From Pseudomonadota bacterium (GTDB lineage Bacteria > Pseudomonadota > Gammaproteobacteria > Steroidobacterales > Steroidobacteraceae), in the NCBI GenBank assembly GCA_003242685.1, contig QGVD01000009.1, forward strand, positions 1 through 64,000: a stretch of 64,000 bases of DNA, read 5' to 3'. The notes beneath the pieces were generated by a model. That model made no database searches. It saw nothing but the letters and a program-made list of their open reading frames with translations, and was not told the DNA's origin. Shown here piece after piece: positions 16,497 through 25,829 of the stretch. The stretch's first letter is position 1. Every line of letters begins with the position of its first letter. The position numbers and the translations under genes are program-made.

Positions 16497-17354
16497 ATGA
16501 ATGCAGACCTGAAGAGCACTTCCACGCCCGACCCGAACGACTTCGCGACGCAGTTCGCGAGCTGGTGCCGCGACCTGCAGCAGCGCATATGCGCCGCGTT
16601 CGAGTCCTTCGAGCCGAAGAGCCGCTTCGAGACGCGCACCTGGACGCGTCCCGAGGGTCACCGTCTGCAGGGCGGCGGCGTGAGCCGGATGATGCGCGGG
16701 GACGTGTTCGAGAAGGTCGGCGTGAACGTGAGCCACGTGTGGGGCACGTTCTCACCGCAGTTCAGGTCGCAGATCCCGGGGGCGGAGGAGTCCGAGGGAC
16801 GGTTCACCGCGTGCGGCATCTCGCTCGTCGCGCACATGATGAACCCTTACGTCCCCGCCGTGCACATGAACCTGCGGTATCTGCGCACGAGCCGGGAATG
16901 GTTCGGCGGCGGCGCCGATCTCACGCCGACCTTTCCGTTCGAGGAGGACACGCGCCAGTTCCACGAGGCGCTGAAGGCCGCGTGCGACGCCTACCGGCCG
17001 GACGCGTACCAGGAATACAAGGAGTGGTGCGACCGCTATTTCTACCTGCCTCACCGCAAGGAGCCGCGCGGCGTGGGCGGCATCTTCTTCGACGAGCTGT
17101 CGAGCGGCGATCGCGAGAAGGACGTGGCCTTCGTGCGCGCCGTCGGCGAGGCCTTCCTGTCCGTGTATCCGCAGATCGTCGCGCGCCGCAAGGACACACC
17201 GTACGACGAGGCGGCGCGGGACCGTCTGCTCTACAAGCGCGGTCGCTATGTCGAGTTCAATCTCGTCTACGACCGCGGCACGAAGTTCGGATTCGGCACC
17301 GACGCCGATCCCGAAGCCTATCTGATGAGCCTGCCGCCGGTCGTGAAGTGGTAG
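16497..17354 (+). CDS. hemF: Oxygen-dependent coproporphyrinogen-III oxidase
   Basis: Uses O2 to convert coproporphyrinogen III to protoporphyrinogen IX, implying an aerobic lifestyle. The 285-residue sequence is canonical: GGGVSRMMRG, NVSHVWGTFS, PYVPAVHMNLRYL, WFGGGADLTP, YFYLPHRKEPRGVGGIFFD, and the C-terminal LYKRGRYVEFNLVYDRGT, FGFGT and SLPPVVKW. The ATG at 16497 follows GAGGAACAG. It is the last gene of the hem run; ferrochelatase and protoporphyrinogen oxidase genes are not in the window. Confidence 0.96.
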   Translation: MNADLKSTSTPDPNDFATQFASWCRDLQQRICAAFESFEPKSRFETRTWTRPEGHRLQGGGVSRMMRGDVFEKVGVNVSHVWGTFSPQFRSQIPGAEESEGRFTACGISLVAHMMNPYVPAVHMNLRYLRTSREWFGGGADLTPTFPFEEDTRQFHEALKAACDAYRPDAYQEYKEWCDRYFYLPHRKEPRGVGGIFFDELSSGDREKDVAFVRAVGEAFLSVYPQIVARRKDTPYDEAARDRLLYKRGRYVEFNLVYDRGTKFGFGTDADPEAYLMSLPPVVKW

Positions 17355-17860
17355 CGCGATGCGGGGCTCGTCTGCGCGCGCACCGCGTTCACGTCGAGCC
17401 ACCTCGCGTCGTTCGTCCAGAACCGGCGGGCTCGCGCGCGTTTCGCCGCGGCCCAATGCGAGCACATCACTGCCGCGATGGCCTGGACTGTCGCGCTCTC
17501 CGGAGGCCAGGGTCTTCCGATCGTCCTGTTCGCCACGTTCACTCCTTCCCTTCTCATCCCTTTTGATGAGTTGAGCACGCGAGCGCGCGGCGAGTTCCTG
17601 AAAAATGTGTCGCCCTGCGGCGACTTTGGGACGTTTTCTGCGCGTAACGCCGTGAATGCGGCAATTCTGTCGTCGTGCGGCGACGTCATCGCATGCGGCA
17701 CGACGACACGGCGAACGGGCGAGAGAGTGCGCGAGTCTCGAGCTGCGGCTTGACGTGTGGCTTGACCTCGTGCGCATCGCGTGTTCTCGCGGGAACACGG
17801 ATTGCGGGGGAAGTGCATGGCAGATCGAGCACTTCTTCTCTTCAGTTCACGAGGTGAGTC
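17355..17860. other. 506-bp non-coding gap after hemF with hairpin motifs
   Basis: No credible gene: short frames on both strands (for example 17478-17753) lack ribosome sites and protein-like composition. It holds GTCGCCCTGCGGCGAC (17609-17624) and GTCGTCGTGCGGCGAC (17669-17684), related hairpin motifs exactly 60 bp apart. The second also begins an 11-bp perfect inverted repeat, TGTCGTCGTGC (17668-17678) with GCACGACGACA (17698-17708). Two TTGAC elements (17750, 17762) lie about 100 bp before the next gene, without a clear -10. It could hold the hem terminator, a small RNA or a regulator site. Confidence 0.5.
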
Positions 17861-18982
17861 ATGACCAGACTACAGCCCATAGCCCTGGTGGCGGCACTGG
17901 GGCTGGCAGGGGCAGTCTTCGCGCAGACGACGCAGCCGCCCCCATCCAGCGACCCATCGGACACGACCACGAGCTCGTCGAGCCAGGACACGATGGAAAG
18001 CCGCTCGGGCGGTCAGTCGACGACCGGCACCGGCAGCCAGGGTACGACGGAACGGAGCGAGCCCGGCTCGCGCGACATGTCGCCGCAGACGGGCGATACC
18101 TCGAGCGGCGGTGCGTCTCGCGACGATCGTTATGGTGGCGCCACCGGTTCTCCCGGCGCGGGCCAGACATCAGGCGAAGCCGACACCTCGGCCTCGAGCG
18201 GCGCTGCGCAGGAATCCACGGCCGGACAGCGGAGTGAATCGGGCTCCGCGCGGATCGCGGCCGCGGACAGCGGCTCGATGATGCAGCCGAAGCGCGCATC
18301 GAAGCTCATCGGCAGTGAGGTCCGCGGCACGGACGGCGACCGCATCGGGACTCTTCAGGACGTGATCCTCGATCAGAACGGTCAGGTCACGCACGGGATC
18401 GTCGCTCACGGCGGGACGCTCGGGCTCGGTCAGAGTCTCACGCCGGTTCCCTGGGGACATCTGAGCGCCAGCATGCAGGGTGACGCCATCGTCCTCGACG
18501 AGAAGCGCCTCGAGAACGCACCGAAGTTCGCGGGCGGCGAGTGGCCGAACCTGGCGAGCTCCACCTGGTCGCAGGAAGCCGATCAGTACTGGACGCAGGG
18601 CGGCACCATGCGCTCGGCCGAGATGAGCACCGGGCAGCAGCCAGGCACGCAGCAGCAGTCGGGCACCGCGCAGCAGCCGGGCACCGGAGAGTCGGCGAGT
18701 GAGAGCGCCGCCACCTCCGGAACGAAGACTGTTCCGGGCACGACCCAGCCGGAAACCAGCGGCGGCCGGAGCCTCGACGATCCCGGCGTGACGGGATCCG
18801 AGGCCGGGCGAGAAGGCGGCACGGGAACGCAGTCGGGTGCCTCCCCGACGACGGGGACCACCGACGCGCCGTCCGGGCGCGAAAGCTCCTCGGGAACGAC
18901 TACCTCGCCGCCCCAGCCGCAGGGCTCGCAGCAGCCGGAAAGCACATCCGGAACGAGCTCTCAGTCTCCGGACAACGACTGA
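17861..18982 (+). CDS. Secreted PRC-barrel protein with long low-complexity flanks
   Basis: A 373-residue exported protein: signal peptide (IALVAALGLAGAVFAQ), about 110 residues of Ser/Thr/Gly/Gln-rich disorder, then one PRC-barrel domain at about 147-245 (ASKLIGSEVRGTDGDRIGTL, QDVILDQNG, LTPVPWGHLS, IVLDEKRLENAPKF), then about 120 residues of Gln/Pro/Gly/Ser/Thr disorder. PRC-barrel proteins of this type are common in soil proteobacteria and are linked to envelope stress, but their function is undefined. The ATG follows GAGGTGAG. It stands alone between a 506-bp gap and a strong terminator. No anchoring motif is visible. Confidence 0.8.
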   Translation: MTRLQPIALVAALGLAGAVFAQTTQPPPSSDPSDTTTSSSSQDTMESRSGGQSTTGTGSQGTTERSEPGSRDMSPQTGDTSSGGASRDDRYGGATGSPGAGQTSGEADTSASSGAAQESTAGQRSESGSARIAAADSGSMMQPKRASKLIGSEVRGTDGDRIGTLQDVILDQNGQVTHGIVAHGGTLGLGQSLTPVPWGHLSASMQGDAIVLDEKRLENAPKFAGGEWPNLASSTWSQEADQYWTQGGTMRSAEMSTGQQPGTQQQSGTAQQPGTGESASESAATSGTKTVPGTTQPETSGGRSLDDPGVTGSEAGREGGTGTQSGASPTTGTTDAPSGRESSSGTTTSPPQPQGSQQPESTSGTSSQSPDND

Positions 18983-19011
18983 ACTGACTCCCGCCACGCG
19001 CGGGGAATGCG

Positions 19012-19049
19012 AAAAAACGGGCTGCCGGTCACGGCAGCCCGTTTTCGTT
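19012..19049 (+). terminator. Rho-independent terminator after the PRC-barrel gene
   Basis: A perfect 12-bp stem, AACGGGCTGCCG (19016-19027) with CGGCAGCCCGTT (19032-19043), has a GTCA loop. It is followed by TTTTC and preceded by AAAAA, so it could work on either strand. It lies 30 bp after the PRC-barrel stop codon. Confidence 0.92.
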
Positions 19050-19170
19050 TCCGGCTCCCATAGTTCTTGAGTTATCGTTGCGCATAACAAGGAAAGGTTA
19101 GCCGCGGGGCCCGGCGCGTGCAGGCCGCACGCGGGGTATCCGCAGGCAATTCGCGGGGGAATCGGCCACA

Positions 19171-22161
19171 GTGAGCACTACCGACTCGCTCTGGGTGCGT
19201 CGCACGCCGCTCGAGCGCACCCTCGTCGGCACGTGGCACTGGGATTTCTCGACGCGGCTCTTCGACCTCGATCCGCACTGGCGGCGCTCCCTCGGACTGA
19301 TATCCGGCGACGGGCCGGCGACCCTCGAGCAGTGGCTCGAATACGTGCATCCGGACGACGTCACCCGGCTGAGCGACCGGATGACGGATCTCAGAACCGG
19401 CAGGGCCGAGCGCATCGAAGTCGACTACCGCGTGCGGGCGACCGGCAACCGGTGGGTGTGGCTGCTGCACCGGGGCGCCGTGCTCGAGCGCTCACCGGAC
19501 GGCCGCGCGGCCGGCGCGACCGGCATCTGCATCGAGTTCGACGACAGGAAGCGCGCGGAGAGCGCGCTGCAGGACAGCGAATCGCGGCTCGCCACCGCGC
19601 TCTGGGGTGCGCGGGCGGCGCTGTGGCAATGGCGCGTCGGCACGGGCGCCTTCTCGATGAGCCCGATGTGGTTCGCGCTCACCGGCTACTCGCGCGACGA
19701 ATGGGAAGGCTCGCCGGACCCGCTCTTCTCGCGCCTTCACCCCGAGGACCGTGACCACACTTTCGCACGCTTCGAGGAGCACGCGGCGGGCCGCAGCCCG
19801 TCGATCGAAGCGGAGTTCCGCATCCGCACCGCGACGGGCGAGTGGAAGTGGATCCTCATGCGCGGCTGCCTCGTCGACTGGGCCGCGGACGGTACACCGA
19901 AGCTCGCCGTCGGCGTGTCGCTCGACATCGATGCGCAGAAGCGCGCCGAGCTCGCGCTTCACACCGCCGAGACGCGGCTCGAAACCGCCGTCTGGGGCGC
20001 GCAGATCGGCCTCTGGGAGCTCGATTTCCGCGCCGGGACGATCCGCTGGTTCGGCGACTGGTGCGACCGGCTGGAGCTCGATCCGTGCGAGGGTCCGCAT
20101 CACCTCATGCGCCGGGATTCACCGGTGCATCCCGAGGACGTCGCCGAAGCGGAGCGGCGCTTCCGGGAGCACGTCGCCGGAGAGCAGCAGTTCTACGACG
20201 CCGAGTACCGGATCCGTGACCGCAACGGACGCTGGCGCTGGCTGTTCGAGCGCGGACGCGTCGTGGAGCGCGCGCCGGACGGGCGGGCGCTGCGCATGGT
20301 CGGCGTGTGCGTCGACATCGACGCCCGCAAGGAGTCGGAGCTCGAGGCGCGGCGCAATCAGCACCGGCTGGAAGTCGCGCTCGAGATCGCGCGCGGCGGG
20401 ATGTGGGACTGGGACCTGCGCACGGACCGGATCAGCCTCACGGAATACCATCGGCGCATGCTCGGGCTCTCGCCGGATGCCGATGCGAGCACGCGTACGT
20501 TCTGGGTGAGCCGCATCCACCCCGAGGACGAGCCGCGCGTGACGGCCCTCATGAACCGGCTGGTCGAGGGGGAAGTTCAGGTCGGCGAGGCGGAGTACCG
20601 TCTGCGACACGAAGACGGCGGATGGCGCTGGGTGCTCGACCGCGCACGCGCCTCCGAGCGTGACACGTCCGGGAAGGCGCTCCGCATCGTCGGCTTCACC
20701 GTCGACGTCACCGACCGGGTGAGGACGCAGGAGGCCCTCCGGCGCAGCGAGTTCCTGTACCGCACGGTCGCATCGATAACACCGGGCTACGTGTTCGAGT
20801 CGCAGCTCATGCCGGACGGACGCTTCGTCCCGGTGTGGATCAGCGACGGTCTGAAGGACGTGTTCGGCTGCACGTATGCCGAGCTGCAGAAGCTCGGCGG
20901 TTTCCTGGCGTTCACCGACCCCGAGTCGAGGGCCGGTATCCGCGAGCGCACCGCGGGCATTCGCGCGGGGCGTCCGCAGAGCGGCGAGATCGTCGTCTAC
21001 ACGGTGACCGGCGAGCGCAAGTGGCTGCACGTCAACACCATGCCCGTGCGCGATCCGCAGACGGGCACGGTGACGGGCATGATCGGCTCCGCGTACGACA
21101 TCACCACGCGCAAGCTCGCCGAGCAGGCGCTGCGCGAGTCGGAGGCCGTGCTGCGTGCCGTCACGGAAAACACGCCCGACTGGCTGTTCCTCGTCGACGA
21201 GCAGCTGCGCGTGCGCTTCGTGAACCGCGCGTTCGGCGGACGGGGCGCCGAGGACCTGGTGGGACGCACGCTGAGCCAGATTCTGCCTGCGGAGCACCGC
21301 GCGAATCTCGAGGAGCAGTGCCGTCGCGTGCTGGCCCACGGCAAGCCGGCGCATCTCGACGTCGAGCATGCGGTCGACAGCGGAGGCACGAGACAACTGG
21401 AGCTCCGCATCGTGCCGGTCGTGAACGCGGGCGCGGTGCGATCCCTCACCGTTGCGCTCACGGACGTGACGGAGCGCAAGCGGCTCGAGCGCGCGCTCAT
21501 CGAGATCGCGAACCGCGAGCAGCAGCGCATCGGCAGCGATCTGCACGACGGGCTCGGCCAGGAGCTCACCGGTATCGCGCTGCTGCTGCGCGGCATCGTG
21601 GCGGAGCTCCACAAGATCGGCTCGCCGCTGCAGCGGGACGTCGAGAACGTGATCGGGCTCGTGAACAGCGCCATCGAGAGCACGCGCGCGCTCGCGCGGG
21701 GCCTCTCGCCGGTGAGCGCGGAGCAGGGCGGTCTCGTCGCGGCGCTGCAGTCGCTCGCCAACCGGGCGGGCGAACGCTACGGCGTCAACGTCGGCTTCCG
21801 GTCGAAGCTGAGGCGGCCGCTGCGGCTCGACGAGAGCGCCGCCACGCATCTGTATCGCATCGCCCAGGAATCGCTCACGAACGTGATCCGCCACAGTCAC
21901 GCGACCGCCGTGACGATCCGGCTCGAGACCCGTGCGGACGATCTGCTGCTCACCATCGAGGACAACGGCCGCGGCTTCACGGGCTCGTCGAACGGCAGCG
22001 GCGGGCTCGGCCTCAAGATCATGCGCTACCGCGCGCAGATGCTGGGCGGCGATATCGTGCTCGAGACATCTGCGAGCGGCGGCGCAGTGGTGCGCTGTGT
22101 CTGTCCGCTCGGGGCGGCAACCGAAGAAGAGCGTGAGACGCGTGCGAGACGGGCGCTGTGA
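19171..22161 (+). CDS. Multi-PAS sensor histidine kinase (NarX/HisKA_3 type)
   Basis: A 996-residue soluble kinase without membrane helices. It has six tandem PAS-like units, roughly 10-130, 135-260, 265-385, 390-510, 515-645 and 650-770. The first four share the PAS_3 pattern (HPEDV/HPEDR..., W.W...RG or FERGR, IDA.K..E). The HisKA_3 dimerisation domain carries His792 in SDLHDGLGQEL and the ATPase domain has RHSHAT, DNGRGF and GLGLKIMRYRAQMLGG. The start is a GTG at 19171 with only a weak ribosome site. Its NarL-type partner starts 43 bp downstream. Ligands are unknown; no haem- or FAD-binding PAS signature is obvious. The repeated PAS_3 units look like internal duplication. Confidence 0.9.
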   Translation: MSTTDSLWVRRTPLERTLVGTWHWDFSTRLFDLDPHWRRSLGLISGDGPATLEQWLEYVHPDDVTRLSDRMTDLRTGRAERIEVDYRVRATGNRWVWLLHRGAVLERSPDGRAAGATGICIEFDDRKRAESALQDSESRLATALWGARAALWQWRVGTGAFSMSPMWFALTGYSRDEWEGSPDPLFSRLHPEDRDHTFARFEEHAAGRSPSIEAEFRIRTATGEWKWILMRGCLVDWAADGTPKLAVGVSLDIDAQKRAELALHTAETRLETAVWGAQIGLWELDFRAGTIRWFGDWCDRLELDPCEGPHHLMRRDSPVHPEDVAEAERRFREHVAGEQQFYDAEYRIRDRNGRWRWLFERGRVVERAPDGRALRMVGVCVDIDARKESELEARRNQHRLEVALEIARGGMWDWDLRTDRISLTEYHRRMLGLSPDADASTRTFWVSRIHPEDEPRVTALMNRLVEGEVQVGEAEYRLRHEDGGWRWVLDRARASERDTSGKALRIVGFTVDVTDRVRTQEALRRSEFLYRTVASITPGYVFESQLMPDGRFVPVWISDGLKDVFGCTYAELQKLGGFLAFTDPESRAGIRERTAGIRAGRPQSGEIVVYTVTGERKWLHVNTMPVRDPQTGTVTGMIGSAYDITTRKLAEQALRESEAVLRAVTENTPDWLFLVDEQLRVRFVNRAFGGRGAEDLVGRTLSQILPAEHRANLEEQCRRVLAHGKPAHLDVEHAVDSGGTRQLELRIVPVVNAGAVRSLTVALTDVTERKRLERALIEIANREQQRIGSDLHDGLGQELTGIALLLRGIVAELHKIGSPLQRDVENVIGLVNSAIESTRALARGLSPVSAEQGGLVAALQSLANRAGERYGVNVGFRSKLRRPLRLDESAATHLYRIAQESLTNVIRHSHATAVTIRLETRADDLLLTIEDNGRGFTGSSNGSGGLGLKIMRYRAQMLGGDIVLETSASGGAVVRCVCPLGAATEEERETRARRAL

Positions 22162-22204
22162 TGAGAGCCGCAAGAGCGAATCGCGTCTTTCGGGAGCGGA
22201 GCAC

Positions 22205-22912
22205 GTGAGCGAAGCGGTGCGGACATCTGGAAGCGGACGCCACGGCGGCTCACCGCGGCGCGTGCTCATCGTCGACGATCATCCGATCGTGCGGCAGGGA
22301 CTGCGCCGCATGATCGAGTCCGAGCCGGACCTCGTCGTATGCGGCGAGGCGCAGAGTGAGGGCGAGGCGCGGCAGGCGATCCGTGAGCTCGCGCCCGACG
22401 TCGTCATCGTCGACATCTCGCTCGCGCAGGGCGACGGTCTCGAGCTCGTGCGCGACGTGCACGCACAGCACCCGGAGCTGCCCATGCTGGTGCTGTCCAT
22501 GCACGACGAGCTGATCTACGCCGAGCGGCTTCTCGCGGCCGGCGCGAGCGGCTACATCATGAAGCAGGCGGCGTCCGAGCAGCTTCTCGTGGCGCTCCGA
22601 CAGGTGCTCGACGGCGGTGTCTACGTGAGCGAAACGCTCGCTCAGACGCTCGGCCGGCGCCGAGCGGGCGGCGCGGAAGGCGGCTGCGCCGGCGTCGATC
22701 CCATCGGCCGGCTGTCGAACCGCGAGCTGCAGGTGCTGAGCCTCATAGGCCGCGGCCTTTCCTCACGCGAAGCGGCCGATTCGCTGGGTCTTTCGGTCAA
22801 GACGGTCGAGTCGCACCGGCAGAGCCTCAAGCGCAAGCTCCATCTCTCGACCAACGCGCGTCTCGTGCAGTACGCAATCGACTGGTACGCACGGCACAGC
22901 AAGTCGCTCTAG
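22205..22912 (+). CDS. NarL/FixJ-type response regulator
   Basis: Partner of the multi-PAS kinase, 235 residues. The receiver shows LIVDDHPIVRQGL, the phospho-acceptor Asp70 in VVIVDISLAQGDG, and GASGYIMKQA; the C-terminal LuxR-type helix-turn-helix reads LSNRELQVLSLIGRGLSSREAA then SVKTVESHRQSLKRKL. I chose the GTG at 22205: it gives a short 17-residue lead before the receiver, whereas longer frames read through kinase codons. It converges on the Ser/Thr kinase gene with only 5 bp between stop codons, so there is no room for a dedicated terminator. Confidence 0.9.
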   Translation: MSEAVRTSGSGRHGGSPRRVLIVDDHPIVRQGLRRMIESEPDLVVCGEAQSEGEARQAIRELAPDVVIVDISLAQGDGLELVRDVHAQHPELPMLVLSMHDELIYAERLLAAGASGYIMKQAASEQLLVALRQVLDGGVYVSETLAQTLGRRRAGGAEGGCAGVDPIGRLSNRELQVLSLIGRGLSSREAADSLGLSVKTVESHRQSLKRKLHLSTNARLVQYAIDWYARHSKSL

Positions 22913-22917
22913 GATCT

Positions 22918-25689
22918 CTACAGCGAGCCGGTCACGCCTCGCGCGGACCCGTCGCCGACGGCAAGCGCTTCGTCGAGGAGGCTCCGCGCTTCGGCGATAG
23001 CGCGGTGCTGCACGGGCAGGATCCTCTCGCGCAGGGCGAGCGCTTCGGACAGCGCCTCACGCGCTTCCTCCAGCCTTCCACCGCGCATCGATGTCTCACC
23101 GAGCGCAACGAGCGCATCCGCGAGGCGCGCGGGCTCCTCTTCCTGACGCAGACGCGTCACCGCCTCGCGCAGCGAGGTGTGAGCGCTCTCGAGGTCCCCG
23201 CGCGCGAGCTGCAGCCGGCCGCGTTCGAGCAGCACGAAGGCGTGCCGCGCGTCGCCCTCGTCGAGCTTCTCCGCCGCGATCGACGCGGCTTCGTCGAGAG
23301 CGAGCCATGCGGGCTCGAGGTCTCCCGACTTGCGCCGCACGGCTGCGAGCTCGAGGAGCGTGCTCACGAGCTGCGGACTTCGCTCGCCCGCGGTCTTGCG
23401 CTTGAGATCGAGCGCGGTGCCGAGCGCGGCACGGGCCGCGGGAAGGTCGCCCGCCGCGTGATGAGTTGCGCCGAGATTGTGATGCGCGATCGCGATGTCG
23501 AGCTCCGCATTCTCGTGCAGGCGGAAGATCCGCAGGGCTTCGTGCAGCGCTTCCTCCGCGGCGGTATGGTCGCCCATCAGACGCAGCAGGACGGCGAAGT
23601 TGTTCCAGGCGCGCGCGACGAGCCGGTGATCCTTCCCGAGATGCCGGATCTGCCGGTCGACGAACTCGCGGTGGAGCTGTTTCGCCTCCGCGAGGCGGTA
23701 CTGCCGGCGCGTCACGTTCGCGAGCGTCGCGAGCGAGTTCGCGTAGAGATCGATACCCTCGTAGACGACGTCGCGCAGCAGCGGGAGTGACGCGCGCGTG
23801 TACCGCTCGGCGCTCGCGTAATCGCCCGATTCCGAGTACGTCATGCCGTAGCCCATGAGCACGAGGCCGAGCGTCGCCGGATCGGGCGGCGTCAGCGCGC
23901 GCGCGTGCTGCTCGGCGCGCCGGTGATACTCGAGCGCCTGCTGGAAGCGCTGCTGCGAGCGCAGATTCGCAGCGATCGAGTGCAGGATGCGGATGCCTTC
24001 CACACTGTGCTCGAGGCCGAGCGACCGGTAGATGGACAGGCTCTCTGCAAACAGGCGCTCCGCGTCGGCGAAGCGCCCCTGATTGTGGTGGACGTGGCCG
24101 AGCACCGCGAGCGTGCGCGCGAGCTCCACGTGCCGGTCTCCGAACTCCGCGCGCTCCGCTTTCACTGCCGCCTCGAGCGTTTCCTGCGCCTTCGCCCAGA
24201 GTCCCAGGCCGTTGTACGCGCGGGCCATTTCCCGCATCAGTGTCAGCCGCAGCCGCGGCGCGAGCGCGAGGTCGCGCTCGATGCGCTCCGCCGCCTCGTC
24301 GAGCGCCTGCCTCACGGTGACGGGCTCTCCCGGATTCTCGCTGGGATTCGCGAGGCGGAACACGTCGATCATGAACTCGGCGACGCTCGCGGCCGTCTGC
24401 CGCTCGCGCTCGGCGACGTCGCGCTCGGCGGCGAGGCGCAGCGTGTAGAAGGTCGTGAGAGCCGCGATCAGCGCCACCGCAGCGGTGACGCCGGAAAGCG
24501 GCAGCCTGTTGCGGCGGATGAACTTTCCGGTGCGATAGGCCCAGCCGTCCGGACGCGCGCGGACGGGCCGGCCATCGAGATAGTTCTGGATGTCCTCGGC
24601 GAGCGCGGCAGCCGACGGGTAACGCCGCTCCGGCTCGCGGTGCATCGCGCGCAGCACGATGTTGTCGAGATCGCCCGCGAGCTCGCGGCTCGTGGCCGGC
24701 GCGCGCGGCGTGCCCTGGGGAAGCGTTCGCACCCGTACGCTCGGGGGAACGGGATTGCCGTCGCAGATGCGCCGCTCGAGCTCCTGATACGACGTGTTCG
24801 GTGCGTGGAAGGGCAGCGCGCCGGTCAGGAGCTCGTAGAGCAGCACGCCGAGACCGTAGACATCGGTCGCCGTGCCGATCGGTTCACCGCGGATCTGCTC
24901 GGGGCTCGCGTACTCCGGCGTCAGCATCCGCTCGCGGACGCGCGTGAGCGCGAGCGTCACGCCGAACGGCTCGGTGTCGAGGAGCTTGGCGATGCCGAAG
25001 TCGAGCAGCTTCGGCACGCCGTCGTCCGTCACGAGAATGTTCGACGGCTTGAGGTCCCGGTGCACCACCAGGTTCTGGTGCGCGTAGTGCACGGCCGCGC
25101 AGACCTGCTGCACGAGCTTCAGCCGCGCCCGCACGTCGAGCCCGCGCGTCGCGCAGTACTCGTCGATGCGCACGCCCTGCACGTACTCCATGACGAGATA
25201 CGGCGTGCCGTCTTCCATACGTCCGCCGTCGAGGAGCCGCGCGATGTTCGGATGCTCGAGCCGGGCGAGGATCTGGCGTTCGCTGCGGAAACGGCTCGCC
25301 GCCCGGCCCTGGAGAATGCCGCTCGCGACAATCTTGACCGCGACACGGTGCCGGAATTCGTCGTCCGCGCGCTCCGCGAGAAAGACCGCGCCCATTCCGC
25401 CGCGCCCGATGAGCTCGCACAGGCGGTACGGTCCTGCCATGCGGCCGACGGGAACGTCCGGCCCGCGGATCGTCTCCGCGATCGCCGCCTCGACGCGCTC
25501 CTCGAGGCCGTCGCTGTCGTCATCGACGGCGAGCAGGAGCGAAAGCACCTGTTCGCGCAGCTCCGCGTCTTCGCCGCACTCGCTGTCGACGAAATGCGAG
25601 CGCGTGTCGGGATCGAGCGCGAGCGCCCGCTCGACGATCTCCTGCATGCGCTGCCAGCGCTCTGGGGTGATGGGAGTGCGCTTGTCCAT
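22918..25689 (-). CDS. Transmembrane Ser/Thr protein kinase with tetratricopeptide region
   Basis: Hanks-type kinase of 923 residues. After an 80-residue lead the catalytic domain (about 87-375) has the glycine loop IGRGGMGAVFL, Lys119 in VAVKIV, HRDLKPSN with Asp212, and DFG at 230-232, so it looks active. A transmembrane helix follows at about 396-417, then some 500 residues of tetratricopeptide-like helical repeats predicted to be periplasmic. This layout is the usual companion of Sig-70_X6 ECF sigma factors, and such a sigma gene lies at 31179. Here six leftward genes of a secreted-repeat locus lie between them. It follows the beta-barrel gene by 140 bp with a hairpin in the gap. Confidence 0.9.
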   Translation of the reverse strand: MDKRTPITPERWQRMQEIVERALALDPDTRSHFVDSECGEDAELREQVLSLLLAVDDDSDGLEERVEAAIAETIRGPDVPVGRMAGPYRLCELIGRGGMGAVFLAERADDEFRHRVAVKIVASGILQGRAASRFRSERQILARLEHPNIARLLDGGRMEDGTPYLVMEYVQGVRIDEYCATRGLDVRARLKLVQQVCAAVHYAHQNLVVHRDLKPSNILVTDDGVPKLLDFGIAKLLDTEPFGVTLALTRVRERMLTPEYASPEQIRGEPIGTATDVYGLGVLLYELLTGALPFHAPNTSYQELERRICDGNPVPPSVRVRTLPQGTPRAPATSRELAGDLDNIVLRAMHREPERRYPSAAALAEDIQNYLDGRPVRARPDGWAYRTGKFIRRNRLPLSGVTAAVALIAALTTFYTLRLAAERDVAERERQTAASVAEFMIDVFRLANPSENPGEPVTVRQALDEAAERIERDLALAPRLRLTLMREMARAYNGLGLWAKAQETLEAAVKAERAEFGDRHVELARTLAVLGHVHHNQGRFADAERLFAESLSIYRSLGLEHSVEGIRILHSIAANLRSQQRFQQALEYHRRAEQHARALTPPDPATLGLVLMGYGMTYSESGDYASAERYTRASLPLLRDVVYEGIDLYANSLATLANVTRRQYRLAEAKQLHREFVDRQIRHLGKDHRLVARAWNNFAVLLRLMGDHTAAEEALHEALRIFRLHENAELDIAIAHHNLGATHHAAGDLPAARAALGTALDLKRKTAGERSPQLVSTLLELAAVRRKSGDLEPAWLALDEAASIAAEKLDEGDARHAFVLLERGRLQLARGDLESAHTSLREAVTRLRQEEEPARLADALVALGETSMRGGRLEEAREALSEALALRERILPVQHRAIAEARSLLDEALAVGDGSARGVTGSL

Positions 25690-25767
25690 CGAGGTGCGGG
25701 CCCTTGACCGCCTGCAGGAGCAGGCCGTGCGCGGGCCTTCTCGGGCGGAAGAATACAGGGAAGCTGC

Positions 25768-25805
25768 CGTCCCGCGCCTGCGATGCGTATCACAGGCGCG
25801 GGACG
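25768..25805 (-). other. 13-bp inverted repeat between the beta-barrel and kinase genes
   Basis: CGTCCCGCGCCTG (25768-25780) and CAGGCGCGGGACG (25793-25805) form a perfect GC-rich stem with a 12-nt loop. There is no T-run on either side. It sits 25 bp beyond the stop of the beta-barrel gene and 79 bp before the kinase start, so it may reduce read-through or stabilise the upstream mRNA. Confidence 0.5.
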
Positions 25806-25829
25806 CCGCACCGCGGCGATGCGCGCGGA

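Noticed and set aside
17478..17753. Possible 91-residue protein in the gap after hemF
   Set aside because: No ribosome-binding site, no protein-like pattern, and its second half translates the hairpin motifs; treated as non-coding.
20119..22269. 716-codon minus-strand frame opposite the multi-PAS kinase gene
   Set aside because: Shadow frame; no ribosome site or recognisable domain, and it spans the boundary between the kinase and regulator genes.
23905..25707. 600-codon plus-strand frame opposite the Ser/Thr kinase gene
   Set aside because: Composition is typical of antisense translation; the minus frame carries all kinase motifs.
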